64,000 bases of DNA from Anaerolineales bacterium (GTDB lineage: Bacteria > Chloroflexota > Anaerolineae > Anaerolineales > UBA4823). Under the pieces are notes generated by a model that did not search any database, had not been told where the DNA came from, and saw nothing but the letters and a program-made list of their open reading frames with translations. Below, piece after piece: positions 43,509 through 53,215 of this stretch (positions are counted from its first letter, which is position 1; every line of letters starts with the position of its first letter). The stretch is from NCBI GenBank assembly GCA_003105035.1, contig PQAL01000028.1, positions 42,181-106,180 of the forward strand, written 5' to 3'. Both the position numbers and the translations under genes were made by a program.

Positions 43509-43839
43509 TAGATCCTTCGGTGAATTCGGCAGGCAGTTTATGGCATTCCCCACAGCCTATATGGGGATCAAATCCCGCACGCTCAGTCTTCCTGCAGAAG
43601 GTTTGCACGCGAACTTCCTGCTTTCCAAAAGGAATCTTACGCACGAGCTTGGGAATCAAAACCATGTGCGGGCAGGAATTCGCTAATTGAATCGCTGGCA
43701 CTGGGCAGGTGTTGCAGAAGTCCCTCCTCCAAGGAAGGGGCGGAGAAGCAGAATTGAGCAAGCGGCATTCCTCTTCTGAACGCCCTCGAAAATAATTCCC
43801 GTAAAAATAACTGCATTCTTTCCCAGCTGGAGTTCTCAT
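43489..43839 (-). CDS. small eight-cysteine protein, unknown function
   Basis: The 116-residue protein has eight cysteines (C9, C25, C42, C45, C56, C82, C96, C99), including CNTCP and CGECH, and no signal peptide. The pattern suggests two metal sites or an iron-sulfur cluster. I do not recognise the family. It lies 22 bases after efp and overlaps the HAD-DinB gene by 20 bases, so translation is probably coupled. Its reading frame is conserved-looking, with few rare features. I am fairly sure it is a real gene because of this spacing and the cysteine pattern. Confidence 0.7.
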   Translation of the reverse strand: MRTPAGKECSYFYGNYFRGRSEEECRLLNSASPPLPWRRDFCNTCPVPAIQLANSCPHMVLIPKLVRKIPFGKQEVRVQTFCRKTERAGFDPHIGCGECHKLPAEFTEGSSGTPAF

Positions 43840-43861
43840 TGATTATTGGGAATAGAAGAGA

Positions 43862-44419
43862 TCAAACCCGGGTGACGTACGCCCCAGTGCGGGTATCGAT
43901 ACGAATTCGGTCACCGACGTTTACAAATGCAGGGACCTGCACTTCCAGCCCTGTATCAGTCTTCACTTTTTTGTTGACCCCTGTGGCAGTATCACCTCTG
44001 ACAGCCACTTCGGCTTCCACCACATCCATATCGACCGTGATGGGCAGCTCTACATCGATGGGTTCGCCCTGGTAGAAGGTCAGTTTGATCTCCATGTTTT
44101 CGGTCAAGAAATCGGCACTCTCACCCAACACATTCTTGGATAGGGCTGGCTGGTCATATGTATCCAAATCCATGAAATGATACAGCTCACCGTCGGTATA
44201 CAAATATTGGACAGTGTGGAAATCCAATCTGGCATCCTGAACTCGCTCGCCACTTTGAAAGGTTTTTTCAAGGGTGGTCCCCGAACGCAGGTCTACAGCT
44301 TTAATCTTTATGGTGGCGTTCCCACGTCCCGGTTTGTTGTGATGATAATCGAGTACTTTGTAGAGTTTTCCATCGAACTCGAAAGTCACCCCTTTTCTTA
44401 AATCATTCACGTCGATCAT
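43862..44419 (-). CDS. efp: elongation factor P
   Basis: EF-P helps the ribosome through polyproline stretches. The protein has the standard length of 185 residues and three beta-barrel domains. The loop that reaches the peptidyl-transferase centre reads NKPGRGNA, with an arginine (R32) at its tip; E. coli has a modified lysine nearby. The C-terminal signature is VGDRIRIDTRTGAYVTRV. GAGGCAA lies upstream of the ATG. It is the first gene of a minus-strand cluster followed by the eight-cysteine protein and HAD-DinB. Confidence 0.96.
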   Translation of the reverse strand: MIDVNDLRKGVTFEFDGKLYKVLDYHHNKPGRGNATIKIKAVDLRSGTTLEKTFQSGERVQDARLDFHTVQYLYTDGELYHFMDLDTYDQPALSKNVLGESADFLTENMEIKLTFYQGEPIDVELPITVDMDVVEAEVAVRGDTATGVNKKVKTDTGLEVQVPAFVNVGDRIRIDTRTGAYVTRV

Positions 44420-44584
44420 AAAATTGCCTCGTTCAATTTAGTATTTTAACATGCGGATTATAGTTTAGGCTTAGTTCCCTGGCAAGGTTGGATCCAGGGT
44501 TCCTGGCTAAACGAGTGAAGTTGGAAAGAGAAAATTCATTTTATGGTAAACTTTACTTTACCCCTATCGCCGAAGGAGGCAGCC

Positions 44585-44986
44585 TTGAGCAAGCAATCCA
44601 CGCGGGTAGCTTATATCGAAGACGAATCTGAAATGATCGATCTGGTTAGGTTGATCCTGGGTCGTCAAGGATTCACGGTGCTGGGGGCATTGGGCGGTAA
44701 GGAAGGCGTTGAGCTTGTTCAAAAGGAGAAGCCCGAATTAATCCTTCTGGACCTGATGATGCCCGACCTGGACGGCTGGGATGTATACCACCAAATCAAA
44801 TCAGATGAGACCACGCGCGATATCCCCGTGATCGTTATCACAGCTAAAGCGCAGGATATTGACAAGATCCTTGGCTTACGGATAGCGAAAGTGGATGATT
44901 ACATTGCTAAACCCTTTAGCCCTGAAGAGCTGATCGTGAGAATTGAGCGGGTCATGGCTGGCGCACCAAAAAAGGCAGAGGGTTGA
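44585..44986 (+). CDS. single-domain response regulator
   Basis: This receiver-only protein of 133 residues has acidic residues in IEDES, phosphoacceptor D56 in LILLDLMMP, and the lysine in YIAKPF. There is no output domain. AGGAGG at 44574-44579 sets the start at a TTG; the open frame extends upstream to an ATG at 44543 but that stretch does not look like a receiver. A signalling partner is not encoded next to it. Confidence 0.87.
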   Translation: MSKQSTRVAYIEDESEMIDLVRLILGRQGFTVLGALGGKEGVELVQKEKPELILLDLMMPDLDGWDVYHQIKSDETTRDIPVIVITAKAQDIDKILGLRIAKVDDYIAKPFSPEELIVRIERVMAGAPKKAEG

Positions 44987-45051
44987 CTGCTGATGTTGGG
45001 TGGCATGCTCCATCCAACTGATTCTTGAGCCTGTTCTCTATACCCTTTTAG

Positions 45052-45447
45052 GTGGGATACTTCCTGGCGATGAAATATATCCAGATCACCAACCAGACGC
45101 ATTCATTAGAATCGCCAATCCAGGCGAAGTACTGTCAGTCTTTCCTTTGCCAATTACGCGGCCTGATGTTCACGCAAAGCCTGCCAAAAAATTACGGATT
45201 ATTGCTGGTGCAGGGTTCTGACAGCCGCATCAATGCTTCCATTCACATGATGTTCATGCGCATGGACCTGGCGGTAGTATGGATTAACAGTACTTTTGAG
45301 GTGGTCGACCGGGTACTGGCGCGCAAGTGGAAACTAAGCTATGTTCCCCAATTCCCGGCCAGGTATGTACTCGAAACCAATGTGTCGAGCTTGAACGATT
45401 TTTATATTGGTGATAAAGTTGCCTTTGAAGAGATCGCACTAGGCTAA
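45052..45447 (+). CDS. DUF192-family protein
   Basis: The protein has 131 residues and the DUF192 pattern: SFLCQLRGLMFTQSLPKNYGLLL, then SIHMMFMRMDLAVVWIN. The role of the family is not well defined. An ATG six codons downstream (45070) is an alternative start. Its stop codon lies 1 base before the start of the LysM/M23 gene, so the two are probably co-translated. Confidence 0.82.
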   Translation: MGYFLAMKYIQITNQTHSLESPIQAKYCQSFLCQLRGLMFTQSLPKNYGLLLVQGSDSRINASIHMMFMRMDLAVVWINSTFEVVDRVLARKWKLSYVPQFPARYVLETNVSSLNDFYIGDKVAFEEIALG

Positions 45448-45448
45448 A

Positions 45449-46837
45449 ATGAAGAAAATATCGTTTTTTCTATTATTGGTATTATCCCTGTTAATCCCCG
45501 CGGGTTTCGTTCACGCACAAACACCAACCTCTTCTGGACCGGTGTATATTGTCGAGGAGGGAGATTCTCTTTGGAGCATTGCTTACCGGTTCCATGTTTC
45601 ACAGGATGACCTGGCAAATGCCAATGGGATCACAAATGCGAACCAGATCACCATCGGCCAGCAGCTGCTCATCCCCGGGTTGGAAGGCCTCCAGGGCATC
45701 CTTGATACTGTCCAGGTCCCTTATGGAGAAACCTTACACAGCCTGTCATTACGATACTACCTGACAGAGGATGTGCTGGGGCAGCTGAATCACCTTACTA
45801 GCCCCAATGAAATTTTCAAAGGCTATTACCTGGTTATCTTCCAGAGTAGCGTTGCGAGTACACCAGGTGCACGAGACGATTTGGAAGCAGGAGAATCCAT
45901 CCTTGAGATGGCGGTAATAAATAACACCAACTCATGGAACATCCTGAGCAATAATCAGCTGGAGAACTCTGCTGGTGTGGTTGCCGGAGAAATCCTTCGT
46001 ATGCCAGGGGGAGACGATTCAGGCCCAGGGGCTTTACCTCCTGGCATCACAGCGGTGAGCATCTCCGGGCTCGAGCAGGGGCAAACATCGGAGACAATCA
46101 TTGAGGGAGTTGAGGGCGCCTCCATCCAGGGTTTACTTATGGGCCACCCGTTGAATTTCTTCCAAGACCCACAAAGCCTGCTGGTAGCCTTGCAAGGTAT
46201 CCACGCTATGGCAGACCCCGGATTATATACGCTGAGCATCTCAGCAACCCTGGCCGACAATACCCAGTTTACCTTCGCCCAGAATGTGCTGATTGCAGCT
46301 GGTGACTTCTTGTTTGATATCCCACTCACTGTTGACCCAGTCACACTTGAACCGGAAAATACTGTGCCGGAAGATTCGCAGTGGCGTGAATTATCCTCCC
46401 CAGCCAGCCCTGAGAGGTTATGGGATGGCGTTTTCTCACTGCCAGTCGAACCAGTTTTCGCTGAGTGCTATGCATCTAGGTTTGGAAGCCGCAGGTCCTA
46501 TAACGGAAGCGAGTATAAATACTATCACACCGGCCTGGATTATTGTGGCCAGGTGGGTGATCCGATCTACGCAGCCGCAGCGGGGGTGGTAGTCTTTGCC
46601 GGGCCTATGACCGTGCGCGGCAATGCCACGATGATCGATCATGGCTGGGGCGTCTACTCAGCCTACATGCACCAATCGGAGATCCTGGTAAATGTCGGAG
46701 ATCAAGTGGAAGAAGGGCAGTTGATCGGCTGGGTGGGGAACACCGGGCGAGTAGAAGGTGCCCATCTTCACTTTGAAATACTGGTAGGAAATATACCGGT
46801 GGATCCCCTGATGTGGCTGTCTCAGGAATACCCGTAA
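45449..46837 (+). CDS. secreted LysM and M23 peptidase protein
   Basis: The 462-residue protein has a signal peptide (ISFFLLLVLSLLIPAGFVHAQ), two LysM-type domains (about 30-75, YIVEEGDSLWSIAYRF; and about 85-130), a middle region of about 200 residues, and a C-terminal M23 peptidase. The zinc site is visible as HTGLDY and HLHFEI. Such proteins bind and cut peptidoglycan or act as its scaffolds during growth. All the motifs needed for catalysis are present. Confidence 0.92.
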   Translation: MKKISFFLLLVLSLLIPAGFVHAQTPTSSGPVYIVEEGDSLWSIAYRFHVSQDDLANANGITNANQITIGQQLLIPGLEGLQGILDTVQVPYGETLHSLSLRYYLTEDVLGQLNHLTSPNEIFKGYYLVIFQSSVASTPGARDDLEAGESILEMAVINNTNSWNILSNNQLENSAGVVAGEILRMPGGDDSGPGALPPGITAVSISGLEQGQTSETIIEGVEGASIQGLLMGHPLNFFQDPQSLLVALQGIHAMADPGLYTLSISATLADNTQFTFAQNVLIAAGDFLFDIPLTVDPVTLEPENTVPEDSQWRELSSPASPERLWDGVFSLPVEPVFAECYASRFGSRRSYNGSEYKYYHTGLDYCGQVGDPIYAAAAGVVVFAGPMTVRGNATMIDHGWGVYSAYMHQSEILVNVGDQVEEGQLIGWVGNTGRVEGAHLHFEILVGNIPVDPLMWLSQEYP

Positions 46838-46859
46838 TTTATCCTCACTGTCTACTTAT

Positions 46860-47141
46860 TCATTCTTCCGGAGGTTCGTCAGGGCCAGGATCAGTAAACT
46901 CCATGTTTTCATAATCCCCCCGATAATAGGCTTCTAGCACCTGGCGGGCGTCAGCGACCATGCTGGTTGGAACTAAAATTTCCACCATCCCCAAACTTCC
47001 CACTTCGATGGCATAAGCATGGGCAGCCCCTTCCTGGTTCAACCAGACCATGATCCCTTGCGCTTCAAGTAAGCCCTTTAAGATCTCAGCGGTTAGCTGA
47101 CCTTGCACCCTATCCAGCAATACCCATTCTTCTTCAGTCAT
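46860..47141 (-). CDS. DUF2007-type small protein
   Basis: The 93-residue protein begins WVLLDRVQGQLTAEILKGLLEAQGI and includes LGMVEILVPTSMVADARQVLE, the pattern of the DUF2007 (putative signal-transducing) family. The tail is very acidic. It is transcribed divergently from the 47420 gene and shares a 278-base upstream region with it. Confidence 0.78.
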   Translation of the reverse strand: MTEEEWVLLDRVQGQLTAEILKGLLEAQGIMVWLNQEGAAHAYAIEVGSLGMVEILVPTSMVADARQVLEAYYRGDYENMEFTDPGPDEPPEE

Positions 47142-47225
47142 AACTGATCTCCATCAGCACCATCACATATGGTCAATCATTCTCAAACTGGCTGATATAA
47201 CAATATTATAGCTTACCACATGGCA

Positions 47226-47237
47226 AGCAAGCTTGCT
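47226..47237. promoter_or_regulatory. 12-bp perfect palindrome in a divergent intergenic region
   Basis: AGCAAGCTTGCT is its own reverse complement. It lies between the DUF2007 gene and the unrecognised 47420 gene and could be an operator. A TATAAT occurs at 47281-47286, but with a poor -35. Confidence 0.4.
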
Positions 47238-47419
47238 AAGAATGCACCGATAAATATTTATGAAATTTTTAATCATCGAGTATAATACCCATGCAATTTA
47301 ATAGGAATGATGGGTGTCGATCGAGGGTTGTTTTGGCGTGTCTATATGAATATAAATAAGCAGAAGGGACATGGAAATAAATCCAACTCATGGGTTGACA
47401 CATTAAGGTACCAAGTACA

Positions 47420-49006
47420 ATGACGAGTCTGGCTTCATTATCAATACGGGAAGACTATTGGGAGACATTTGAACTTAAAGAGGAAGACCGCGAATTCATA
47501 TACAATTATCTCCTTGAAGTCGAAACCCCATTAACATCACCCGAAATCCTGACAGCTTTAGTAAATGAACGTCTCCGCCAAGAAAAACTGGCGATCGAAA
47601 AACAACGCACCTCCGGTGGGGATATTTATAAACCAGCCAATAATTTCAAGGTAGACCAGGATTTGGTTTTTCCGGCATTGGGTTGGGAACATGCCAGGGT
47701 ATTTGCCATCCGCCCCGGTCAAAACCCCGACCTGGGAGACTTCAAGGTTATCAAAGTAAAGTTTGACAACCTTGAAGTAAAGGAATTTGCAGCAAATATC
47801 GCAGACCATGTCCTGAACCAACCGCAAGAGCTTTCCATCTCGGAAGATACAATGGACGCGGAAACTGTGCTCGCTAACAGTGGAGATAAACTGCTCCAAA
47901 TCCTGGATAACGAGCTTACAAAAAATCAGGAGTTTGTGCGAATCGCAGGTAAATGGTTTCCACGGGCTTTACTGGTGGATATTAATGTCGGTCACTTAAA
48001 CCTGGCTGAAGCTATCCTGGATATGGCAGGCGGAGGGCCGCTTCATACTAAAGCCCTGCTGGAACAAGTAGGCCTGGCATCTAACACAAATTCTAAGCTC
48101 GTGGAGTTTTCACTTGACCATGCACTGCAGGAAGACCCCCGTTTTGACGAAGTAGGTCCATCTGGAGAAATCCTGTGGTTTTTAAATCGCCTCGAGCCAG
48201 AAAGTGTTTTGCAGGTGCCGGTCTATCTACGCTACCAGGCAGTTGATTATGATCCATCTGTACTTACCCAGGATATGCTTGACCTGGAACATCGCCTGGA
48301 TGATGAGCTCTCGCCATTGGATGGAAAATATCCAACTCAGGGCGAGGTCCAAATTAATCTGATATTCCCACACTGGCGCGCAGGAACGCTTCCACTCACC
48401 CCCCGGCTCAACCACCTGATTCCCACGGCTTACGAAGCTCCACGCATCCGTTTCCAGCTGGTTGACGGTGAGACTGGCCAAAAATTCCCCGGCTGGGTGG
48501 TACGCAAAAATCATTACGTCTTTGGTCTGAAGGACTGGTACAAGGCACACGGTCTCATGCCAGGCAGCTTGATCAAGGTGAAACGTGGCAAAAACCCAGG
48601 CGAAGTGATTGTGCAATGTGATTCTCAGCGCGGCTCGCGTGAGTGGGTTCGCACGGTGCTGATTGGTTCAGATGGTGGCATTGTGTTCGCCATGCTCAAA
48701 CAAATCGTCACAGCGGCATACGATGAACGCATGGCGATCGCCATCCCCGACCCGGAAGGCCTGGATGTAGCCTGGAAGCAAATCCAAAAAGACCGCCAGC
48801 CTTTCGAAAAGATCGTGGTGAACATCGTTCGCGACCTGGTCAAGCTGAACCCCCAAAGCCATGTCCATGCCAGTGAGCTGTATGCAGCCGTAAACATCAT
48901 GCGCCGCTGTCCACCTGGCCCCATCCTGGCCTTGCTGGCTTCCAGACCCTGGTTCATCCATGTGGGTGACCTGCATTACCGCTTCGATGATTCGGAGAAA
49001 AGCTAA
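47420..49006 (+). CDS. protein of unknown function with winged-helix-like segments
   Basis: I do not recognise this 528-residue soluble protein. Residues about 25-60 (YNYLLEVETPLTSPEILTALVNERL) and 200-260 (GGPLHTKALLEQVGL...VEFSLDHALQEDPRFDEVGPSG) look like HARE-HTH or winged-helix units of the type found in the RNA polymerase delta subunit. The middle (KSLIKVKRGKN-like stretch near 395) is basic. There is no signal peptide or catalytic motif. The stop codon overlaps the start of the next gene by one base (TAATG), so the pair is translationally coupled. A role in transcription or nucleic-acid binding is a guess from the fold pattern. Confidence 0.75.
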   Translation: MTSLASLSIREDYWETFELKEEDREFIYNYLLEVETPLTSPEILTALVNERLRQEKLAIEKQRTSGGDIYKPANNFKVDQDLVFPALGWEHARVFAIRPGQNPDLGDFKVIKVKFDNLEVKEFAANIADHVLNQPQELSISEDTMDAETVLANSGDKLLQILDNELTKNQEFVRIAGKWFPRALLVDINVGHLNLAEAILDMAGGGPLHTKALLEQVGLASNTNSKLVEFSLDHALQEDPRFDEVGPSGEILWFLNRLEPESVLQVPVYLRYQAVDYDPSVLTQDMLDLEHRLDDELSPLDGKYPTQGEVQINLIFPHWRAGTLPLTPRLNHLIPTAYEAPRIRFQLVDGETGQKFPGWVVRKNHYVFGLKDWYKAHGLMPGSLIKVKRGKNPGEVIVQCDSQRGSREWVRTVLIGSDGGIVFAMLKQIVTAAYDERMAIAIPDPEGLDVAWKQIQKDRQPFEKIVVNIVRDLVKLNPQSHVHASELYAAVNIMRRCPPGPILALLASRPWFIHVGDLHYRFDDSEKS

Positions 49007-49452
49007 TGGCCCCGTTGCCTGATGTGAAGCGCACTTCACGCGTCAGACCGACTGTCCAGTCTACTTTCCATATCGATTTCAAGTGGTGGCAGGATCGCGA
49101 CCGTGACTGGCGGGTCTTCTTACAAAGCTTGCTCTGCCCTGAACACCAGCATGCATTTGCCGACCTGCCTGACGACCACCTGGTAGATTTTGTTGATCCA
49201 CTGACCGCAGAAGTACAAAGGGTGGATGGCTTGCAGCACATTCTCATCACCCACTGTGCCAAATTAGAAGGGTTCATTTCGCCGCATACGACTCTAGTGG
49301 ATGCGATCTTCCGTATCTTCTTGGCGAGTGGTAACATCCCCATGACACCTTTAGAGTTGGCACAGATCTCCGGGCGATCCCCGGATCTCATCCTTCGGGT
49401 TTTGACCGGTGAACAAATTTACCGCGGGTTGCGTCCTACCGTAGAGGGGTAG
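49006..49452 (+). CDS. partner protein of unknown function, coupled to the 47420 gene
   Basis: The 148-residue protein is rich in Asp, Arg and Trp at its N-terminus (FHIDFKWWQDRDRDWRVF) and ends in a short helix-turn-helix-like segment (MTPLELAQISGRSPDLILRVLTG). I do not recognise it. It starts inside the stop codon of the preceding gene and ends 8 bases before a tRNA gene. The two proteins probably act together. Confidence 0.75.
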   Translation: MAPLPDVKRTSRVRPTVQSTFHIDFKWWQDRDRDWRVFLQSLLCPEHQHAFADLPDDHLVDFVDPLTAEVQRVDGLQHILITHCAKLEGFISPHTTLVDAIFRIFLASGNIPMTPLELAQISGRSPDLILRVLTGEQIYRGLRPTVEG

Positions 49453-49460
49453 AAATGCCT

Positions 49461-49533
49461 GCCCCTGTAGCTCAATGGATAGAGCAGCAGCCTTCTAAGC
49501 TGTTGGTTGTGGGTTCGAATCCCGCCAGGGGCG
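49461..49533 (+). tRNA. tRNA-Arg (anticodon UCU)
   Basis: All four arms fold: acceptor GCCCCTG with CAGGGGC, D stem GCTC with GAGC, anticodon stem GCAGC with GCTGT (one G-T pair), loop CTTCTAA with anticodon TCT at 49494-49496, T stem GTGGG with CCCGC and loop TTCGAAT. It reads AGA. CCA is not encoded. The 73-nt length is normal. Confidence 0.97.
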
Positions 49534-49613
49534 CTATTACCATAGTTGACTAAGTTGATGCATAGAGCAACTGGGGTAAGTAACTTGCATCTAATATGAA
49601 TATGGAGTTCATT

Positions 49614-50141
49614 ATGACAAACGAGAGAGTTGGTATTATAAAGTTCGCTGGAAATGATGTGACCGTGGTTGGTCCGGAGATCCTGGTGGGTCAGAAAGCT
49701 CCAGATTTTACGGTCACCAACCAGGAATGGGCCACATTCCATGGATTAAAAGACACCCAAGGCAAGGTGCGCATCATCGGGTCACTCTTGTCACTAAGCA
49801 CATCGGTCTGCGACCGGGAAACCCGCCAGTTCAACCAGGAAGCTGCAAAACTTGGTGATGATATCGTCATCATGGCTATCAGCATGGATTTACCCTTTAC
49901 GATAAAAAACTGGTGTGCAGCGGCAGGTATTGACAAGGTCATTGCCTTATCCGACCACAACCAGGCCGATTTCGGTCAAAAATTCGGGGTCTTGCTTAAG
50001 GAACCTCGTTTCCTGCGCAGGGCAATCTTTGTCGTTGATCGGAACGACCAGGTGGTCTATTCAGCCTACATGCCAGTACTTGGTGAAGAACCGAAGTATT
50101 CCGAAGTCCTGGAAGCTGCCAGGCGTGCACTGAAGAGCTGA
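49614..50141 (+). CDS. tpx: thiol peroxidase
   Basis: This atypical 2-Cys peroxiredoxin reduces hydroperoxides with thioredoxin. It has 175 residues. The peroxidatic cysteine is in STSVCDRETRQFN and the resolving cysteine in FTIKNWCAAAGIDKV. GGAG at 49604-49607 sets this ATG; six upstream residues in frame are unlikely to be translated. It lies between the tRNA and hsp20 genes, and fits the oxidative-stress and protein-quality block here. Confidence 0.94.
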   Translation: MTNERVGIIKFAGNDVTVVGPEILVGQKAPDFTVTNQEWATFHGLKDTQGKVRIIGSLLSLSTSVCDRETRQFNQEAAKLGDDIVIMAISMDLPFTIKNWCAAAGIDKVIALSDHNQADFGQKFGVLLKEPRFLRRAIFVVDRNDQVVYSAYMPVLGEEPKYSEVLEAARRALKS

Positions 50142-50165
50142 AATAACTCGTAAGGAGTTCAGCGT

Positions 50166-50594
50166 ATGGAGAAAATAACAGTTACACCAGATTCCCTGCG
50201 GCGTGTCTGGCACATATCTGAAGATTATCAAAACCCGATCACCGATACTTCACGATGGAGGATCATCTCTCGACCTCACGCGTGGCGGCCACCGACAGAT
50301 GTATATGAAACGGATGAAGCATTGATCATCCGTGTCGAAGTTGCTGGGATGCGTGAGGCTGACTTTACCATCTCACTGGTTGAGCGTACTCTAACGATTC
50401 GCGGTATCCGCCAGGATACCTCCGAGCGGCGTGCTTATCATCAAATGGAAATTGCCTTTGGGGAATTTACAACGGAGGTAGAGCTCCCGTACAATATCGT
50501 CTCAGAAAAGGTGGAAGCGAACTACCGGGATGGTTTCCTGCGTATCATGCTCCCCATTGCGCAGCCAAAACATATCAAAGTGGAGGGCGAATAG
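50166..50594 (+). CDS. Hsp20/alpha-crystallin small heat-shock protein
   Basis: This is a holdase chaperone of 142 residues with an alpha-crystallin domain: [26 protein letters not shown] start, RTLTIRG, and ending [22 protein letters not shown] (the A/GxLxxxxP region). AAGGAG precedes the ATG. It lies 24 bases after tpx and 8 bases before lon, so it is probably co-transcribed with the protease. Confidence 0.94.
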   Translation: MEKITVTPDSLRRVWHISEDYQNPITDTSRWRIISRPHAWRPPTDVYETDEALIIRVEVAGMREADFTISLVERTLTIRGIRQDTSERRAYHQMEIAFGEFTTEVELPYNIVSEKVEANYRDGFLRIMLPIAQPKHIKVEGE

Positions 50595-50602
50595 TCAAAC
50601 AC

Positions 50603-53215
50603 ATGTCTGCCACTCGTTGGAACACGCTTAACTTGATGCGGTGGCTGGAAGAACATGGCTGGCCGGAAGAGGACCTGGAATTGAAGGAAACGATATTGGA
50701 TTCGGATAATCCCGGATTGACTTCGATTACGACCCAGGCATTAGCTGACGCCGAACCAGTCGGCGAAGGACAACAACTCCAGGGGAAAATCCCCGACATA
50801 CTCCCCATCCTGCCCCTGCGTGGATTGGTGGTATACCCGGAAACAGCTGTCCCACTAACCATTGGGCAGCCGCGTTCTATCCGGCTGGTAGACGATGTTG
50901 TGTCCGGTGACGACCGCCTGATTGGGCTGGTTACCTCGCGTGATCCAGAGCTGGAGATACCCGAACCCAAAGACCTGTATGAAATTGGCACGGTGGCGAT
51001 GATCCACCGCCTGTTCCGTGCTCCTGATGGCACCATCCGCTTGCTCGTCCAGGGGACAGCCCGGTTCAAGCTGGGAGAATTTATTCAGCACGAACCATAC
51101 CTGAAGGCAAATATCCTGCTGATCCCTGAGACAGAAGAAGAAGGGGTGGAAGTTGAAGCCCTTGCCCGGAATGCCAGGGATCAGTTTTCCCACATTGGTG
51201 AGCTAATCACGTCCATCCCGCGTGAGCTGGTGGCATCGGTCCAAGCGATTGAAGACCCACTTCAGACGGTATATACCATTGCCAATTTCCAGCGTATGGA
51301 CCTGGCAGCGGCCCAATCCTTGCTGGAGCTCGATTCGGTCAAAGAAAAATTACATAAATTAGTCGGAATCCTGACGCGCGAAATTGAAGTCCTGGAAATT
51401 GGCCAAAAGATTCAGAATGAAGCCCGCTCTGAGATTGAAAAAATGCAGCGGGATTATTTCCTACGCGAGCAGTTAAAAGCCATCCAACGCGAGCTGGGTG
51501 AAGGCGATGAACAGGCCGCTGAGTTGGAAGAGTTACGCCAGAAAATCGATGCAGCCAAGATGCCCGAAGAAGCGGATAAGCAAGCCCGACACGAACTCGA
51601 CCGCCTTTCACATCTGCCGACAGCGGCAGCCGAATACGGGGTGATTCGCACATATCTGGACTGGATGGTCTCTCTGCCATGGTCGATCCGCACCGAGGAC
51701 AACCTGGACATCTCGCACGCCCGGGAAGTGCTTGACCAGGACCACTATGGTCTGGAGGATATCAAGGAACGCATCCTTGAATATCTGGCGGTGAGAAAAC
51801 TTCGCCACGAACGCAAGGATGATGCCGTCCCAGAAGCGACGGATGAGATCCGTCGCCTGCGGGAAGGGGTGATCCTGTGTTTCATTGGTCCACCCGGTGT
51901 GGGAAAGACCTCCCTTGGACGTTCGATCGCTCATGCCATGGGACGTAAATTTATACGCATTTCATTGGGTGGGATGCGCGATGAAGCCGAAATCCGCGGT
52001 CACCGCCGGACGTATATTGGTGCCCTGCCAGGGCGAATACTGCAAGCTTTACGTCGCATTGAAACCGGCAACCCAGTCTTCATGCTGGATGAGATTGATA
52101 AGCTTGGCATGGATTTCCATGGCGACCCCGCCTCCGCACTTCTGGAAGTGCTCGATCCTGAACAAAACTCTGAATTCCGCGACCACTACCTGGAAGTGGC
52201 GTTCGACCTATCGCAGGTGATGTTCATCACTACCGGCAACTTGCTGGAACCTATCCCAGACCCCCTCAGGGATCGCATGGAGATCATCACACTGTCGGGA
52301 TACACAGAAAACGAAAAATGCGCCATTGCCAAGCATTACCTGATCCCTCGCCAGATCAAGGAAAACGGACTGCGACCGGAGGAAGTCGAATTCTCAGAGG
52401 AAGCGTTGCTCACCATCATCCGCTCCTATACCCGCGAGGCGGGGGTGCGAAACCTGGAGCGGGAGATCGGCTCGGTGTGTCGTAAAGTAGTCACCATCAT
52501 CGCTGAGAATGTAACGAAATCGGTGCAGGTAACTCCAGAAAAGGTCGAAGAATACTTAGGCCGGCCGCATTTCTTCGGTAATGAAGAAATCGCCATCCGC
52601 ACCTCCATCCCTGGAGTCGCAACCGGTCTGGCCTATACCCCGGTTGGTGGTGATGTCCTGTTTATTGAAGCAACCCGTATGCCAGGCAACAAGGGTTTTC
52701 AGATCACCGGTTCACTCGGAAATGTGATGCAGGAATCAGCCCATGCAGCCCTTTCGTTCGTCCGCTCACGGACGGAACCACTCAAACTTGATCCCGATTT
52801 CTTTGAGAAGTCGGATATTCACCTGCATATCCCCGCAGGCGCACAACCCAAGGATGGTCCTTCTGCCGGGGTCACCATGGCGACCGCGCTGGTTTCGTTG
52901 ATTTCAGGTAAGCCAGTACGCGCCGACGTCGGCATGACAGGTGAAATCACCCTGCGAGGTCAGGTTTTGCCAGTGGGTGGCATAAAAGAGAAGGTTTTGG
53001 CAGCCCACCGGGCAGGCTTAAAAACCGTCATCCTCCCCAAGCGCAATGAAAGTGACCTGGAAGACTTGCCAGATGAAGTCCGAAAATCGATAAAGTTTAT
53101 CTTCGTGGAGACGGTGGATGAGGTGTTAAAAGCAGCCCTGGAGCCCGATGCACACCGAAAAAACCAAACAAAGGTAAAGGAAAAAGATGGTAAGCGGGCA
53201 AAATCAGGAAAATAA
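50603..53215 (+). CDS. lon: ATP-dependent Lon protease
   Basis: Lon degrades damaged and regulatory proteins. The 870-residue protein has about 65 extra N-terminal residues, then the Lon substrate-binding domain ([15 protein letters not shown]). The AAA+ domain has Walker [14 protein letters not shown] and Walker [12 protein letters not shown]. The protease domain has catalytic S754 (PKDGPSAG) and K797 (GGIKEK). It overlaps the next gene by 29 bases. Confidence 0.96.
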   Translation: MSATRWNTLNLMRWLEEHGWPEEDLELKETILDSDNPGLTSITTQALADAEPVGEGQQLQGKIPDILPILPLRGLVVYPETAVPLTIGQPRSIRLVDDVVSGDDRLIGLVTSRDPELEIPEPKDLYEIGTVAMIHRLFRAPDGTIRLLVQGTARFKLGEFIQHEPYLKANILLIPETEEEGVEVEALARNARDQFSHIGELITSIPRELVASVQAIEDPLQTVYTIANFQRMDLAAAQSLLELDSVKEKLHKLVGILTREIEVLEIGQKIQNEARSEIEKMQRDYFLREQLKAIQRELGEGDEQAAELEELRQKIDAAKMPEEADKQARHELDRLSHLPTAAAEYGVIRTYLDWMVSLPWSIRTEDNLDISHAREVLDQDHYGLEDIKERILEYLAVRKLRHERKDDAVPEATDEIRRLREGVILCFIGPPGVGKTSLGRSIAHAMGRKFIRISLGGMRDEAEIRGHRRTYIGALPGRILQALRRIETGNPVFMLDEIDKLGMDFHGDPASALLEVLDPEQNSEFRDHYLEVAFDLSQVMFITTGNLLEPIPDPLRDRMEIITLSGYTENEKCAIAKHYLIPRQIKENGLRPEEVEFSEEALLTIIRSYTREAGVRNLEREIGSVCRKVVTIIAENVTKSVQVTPEKVEEYLGRPHFFGNEEIAIRTSIPGVATGLAYTPVGGDVLFIEATRMPGNKGFQITGSLGNVMQESAHAALSFVRSRTEPLKLDPDFFEKSDIHLHIPAGAQPKDGPSAGVTMATALVSLISGKPVRADVGMTGEITLRGQVLPVGGIKEKVLAAHRAGLKTVILPKRNESDLEDLPDEVRKSIKFIFVETVDEVLKAALEPDAHRKNQTKVKEKDGKRAKSGK

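Noticed and set aside
44543..44584. Upstream extension of the receiver protein from an ATG at 44543
   Set aside because: A strong AGGAGG lies inside this stretch and is correctly spaced for the TTG at 44585, and the extra residues do not fit the receiver fold.
47395..47421. TTGACA and TACAAT just before the 47420 gene
   Set aside because: The spacer is only 15 bases and the -10 box would overlap the start codon, so a normal promoter there would begin transcription inside the gene.
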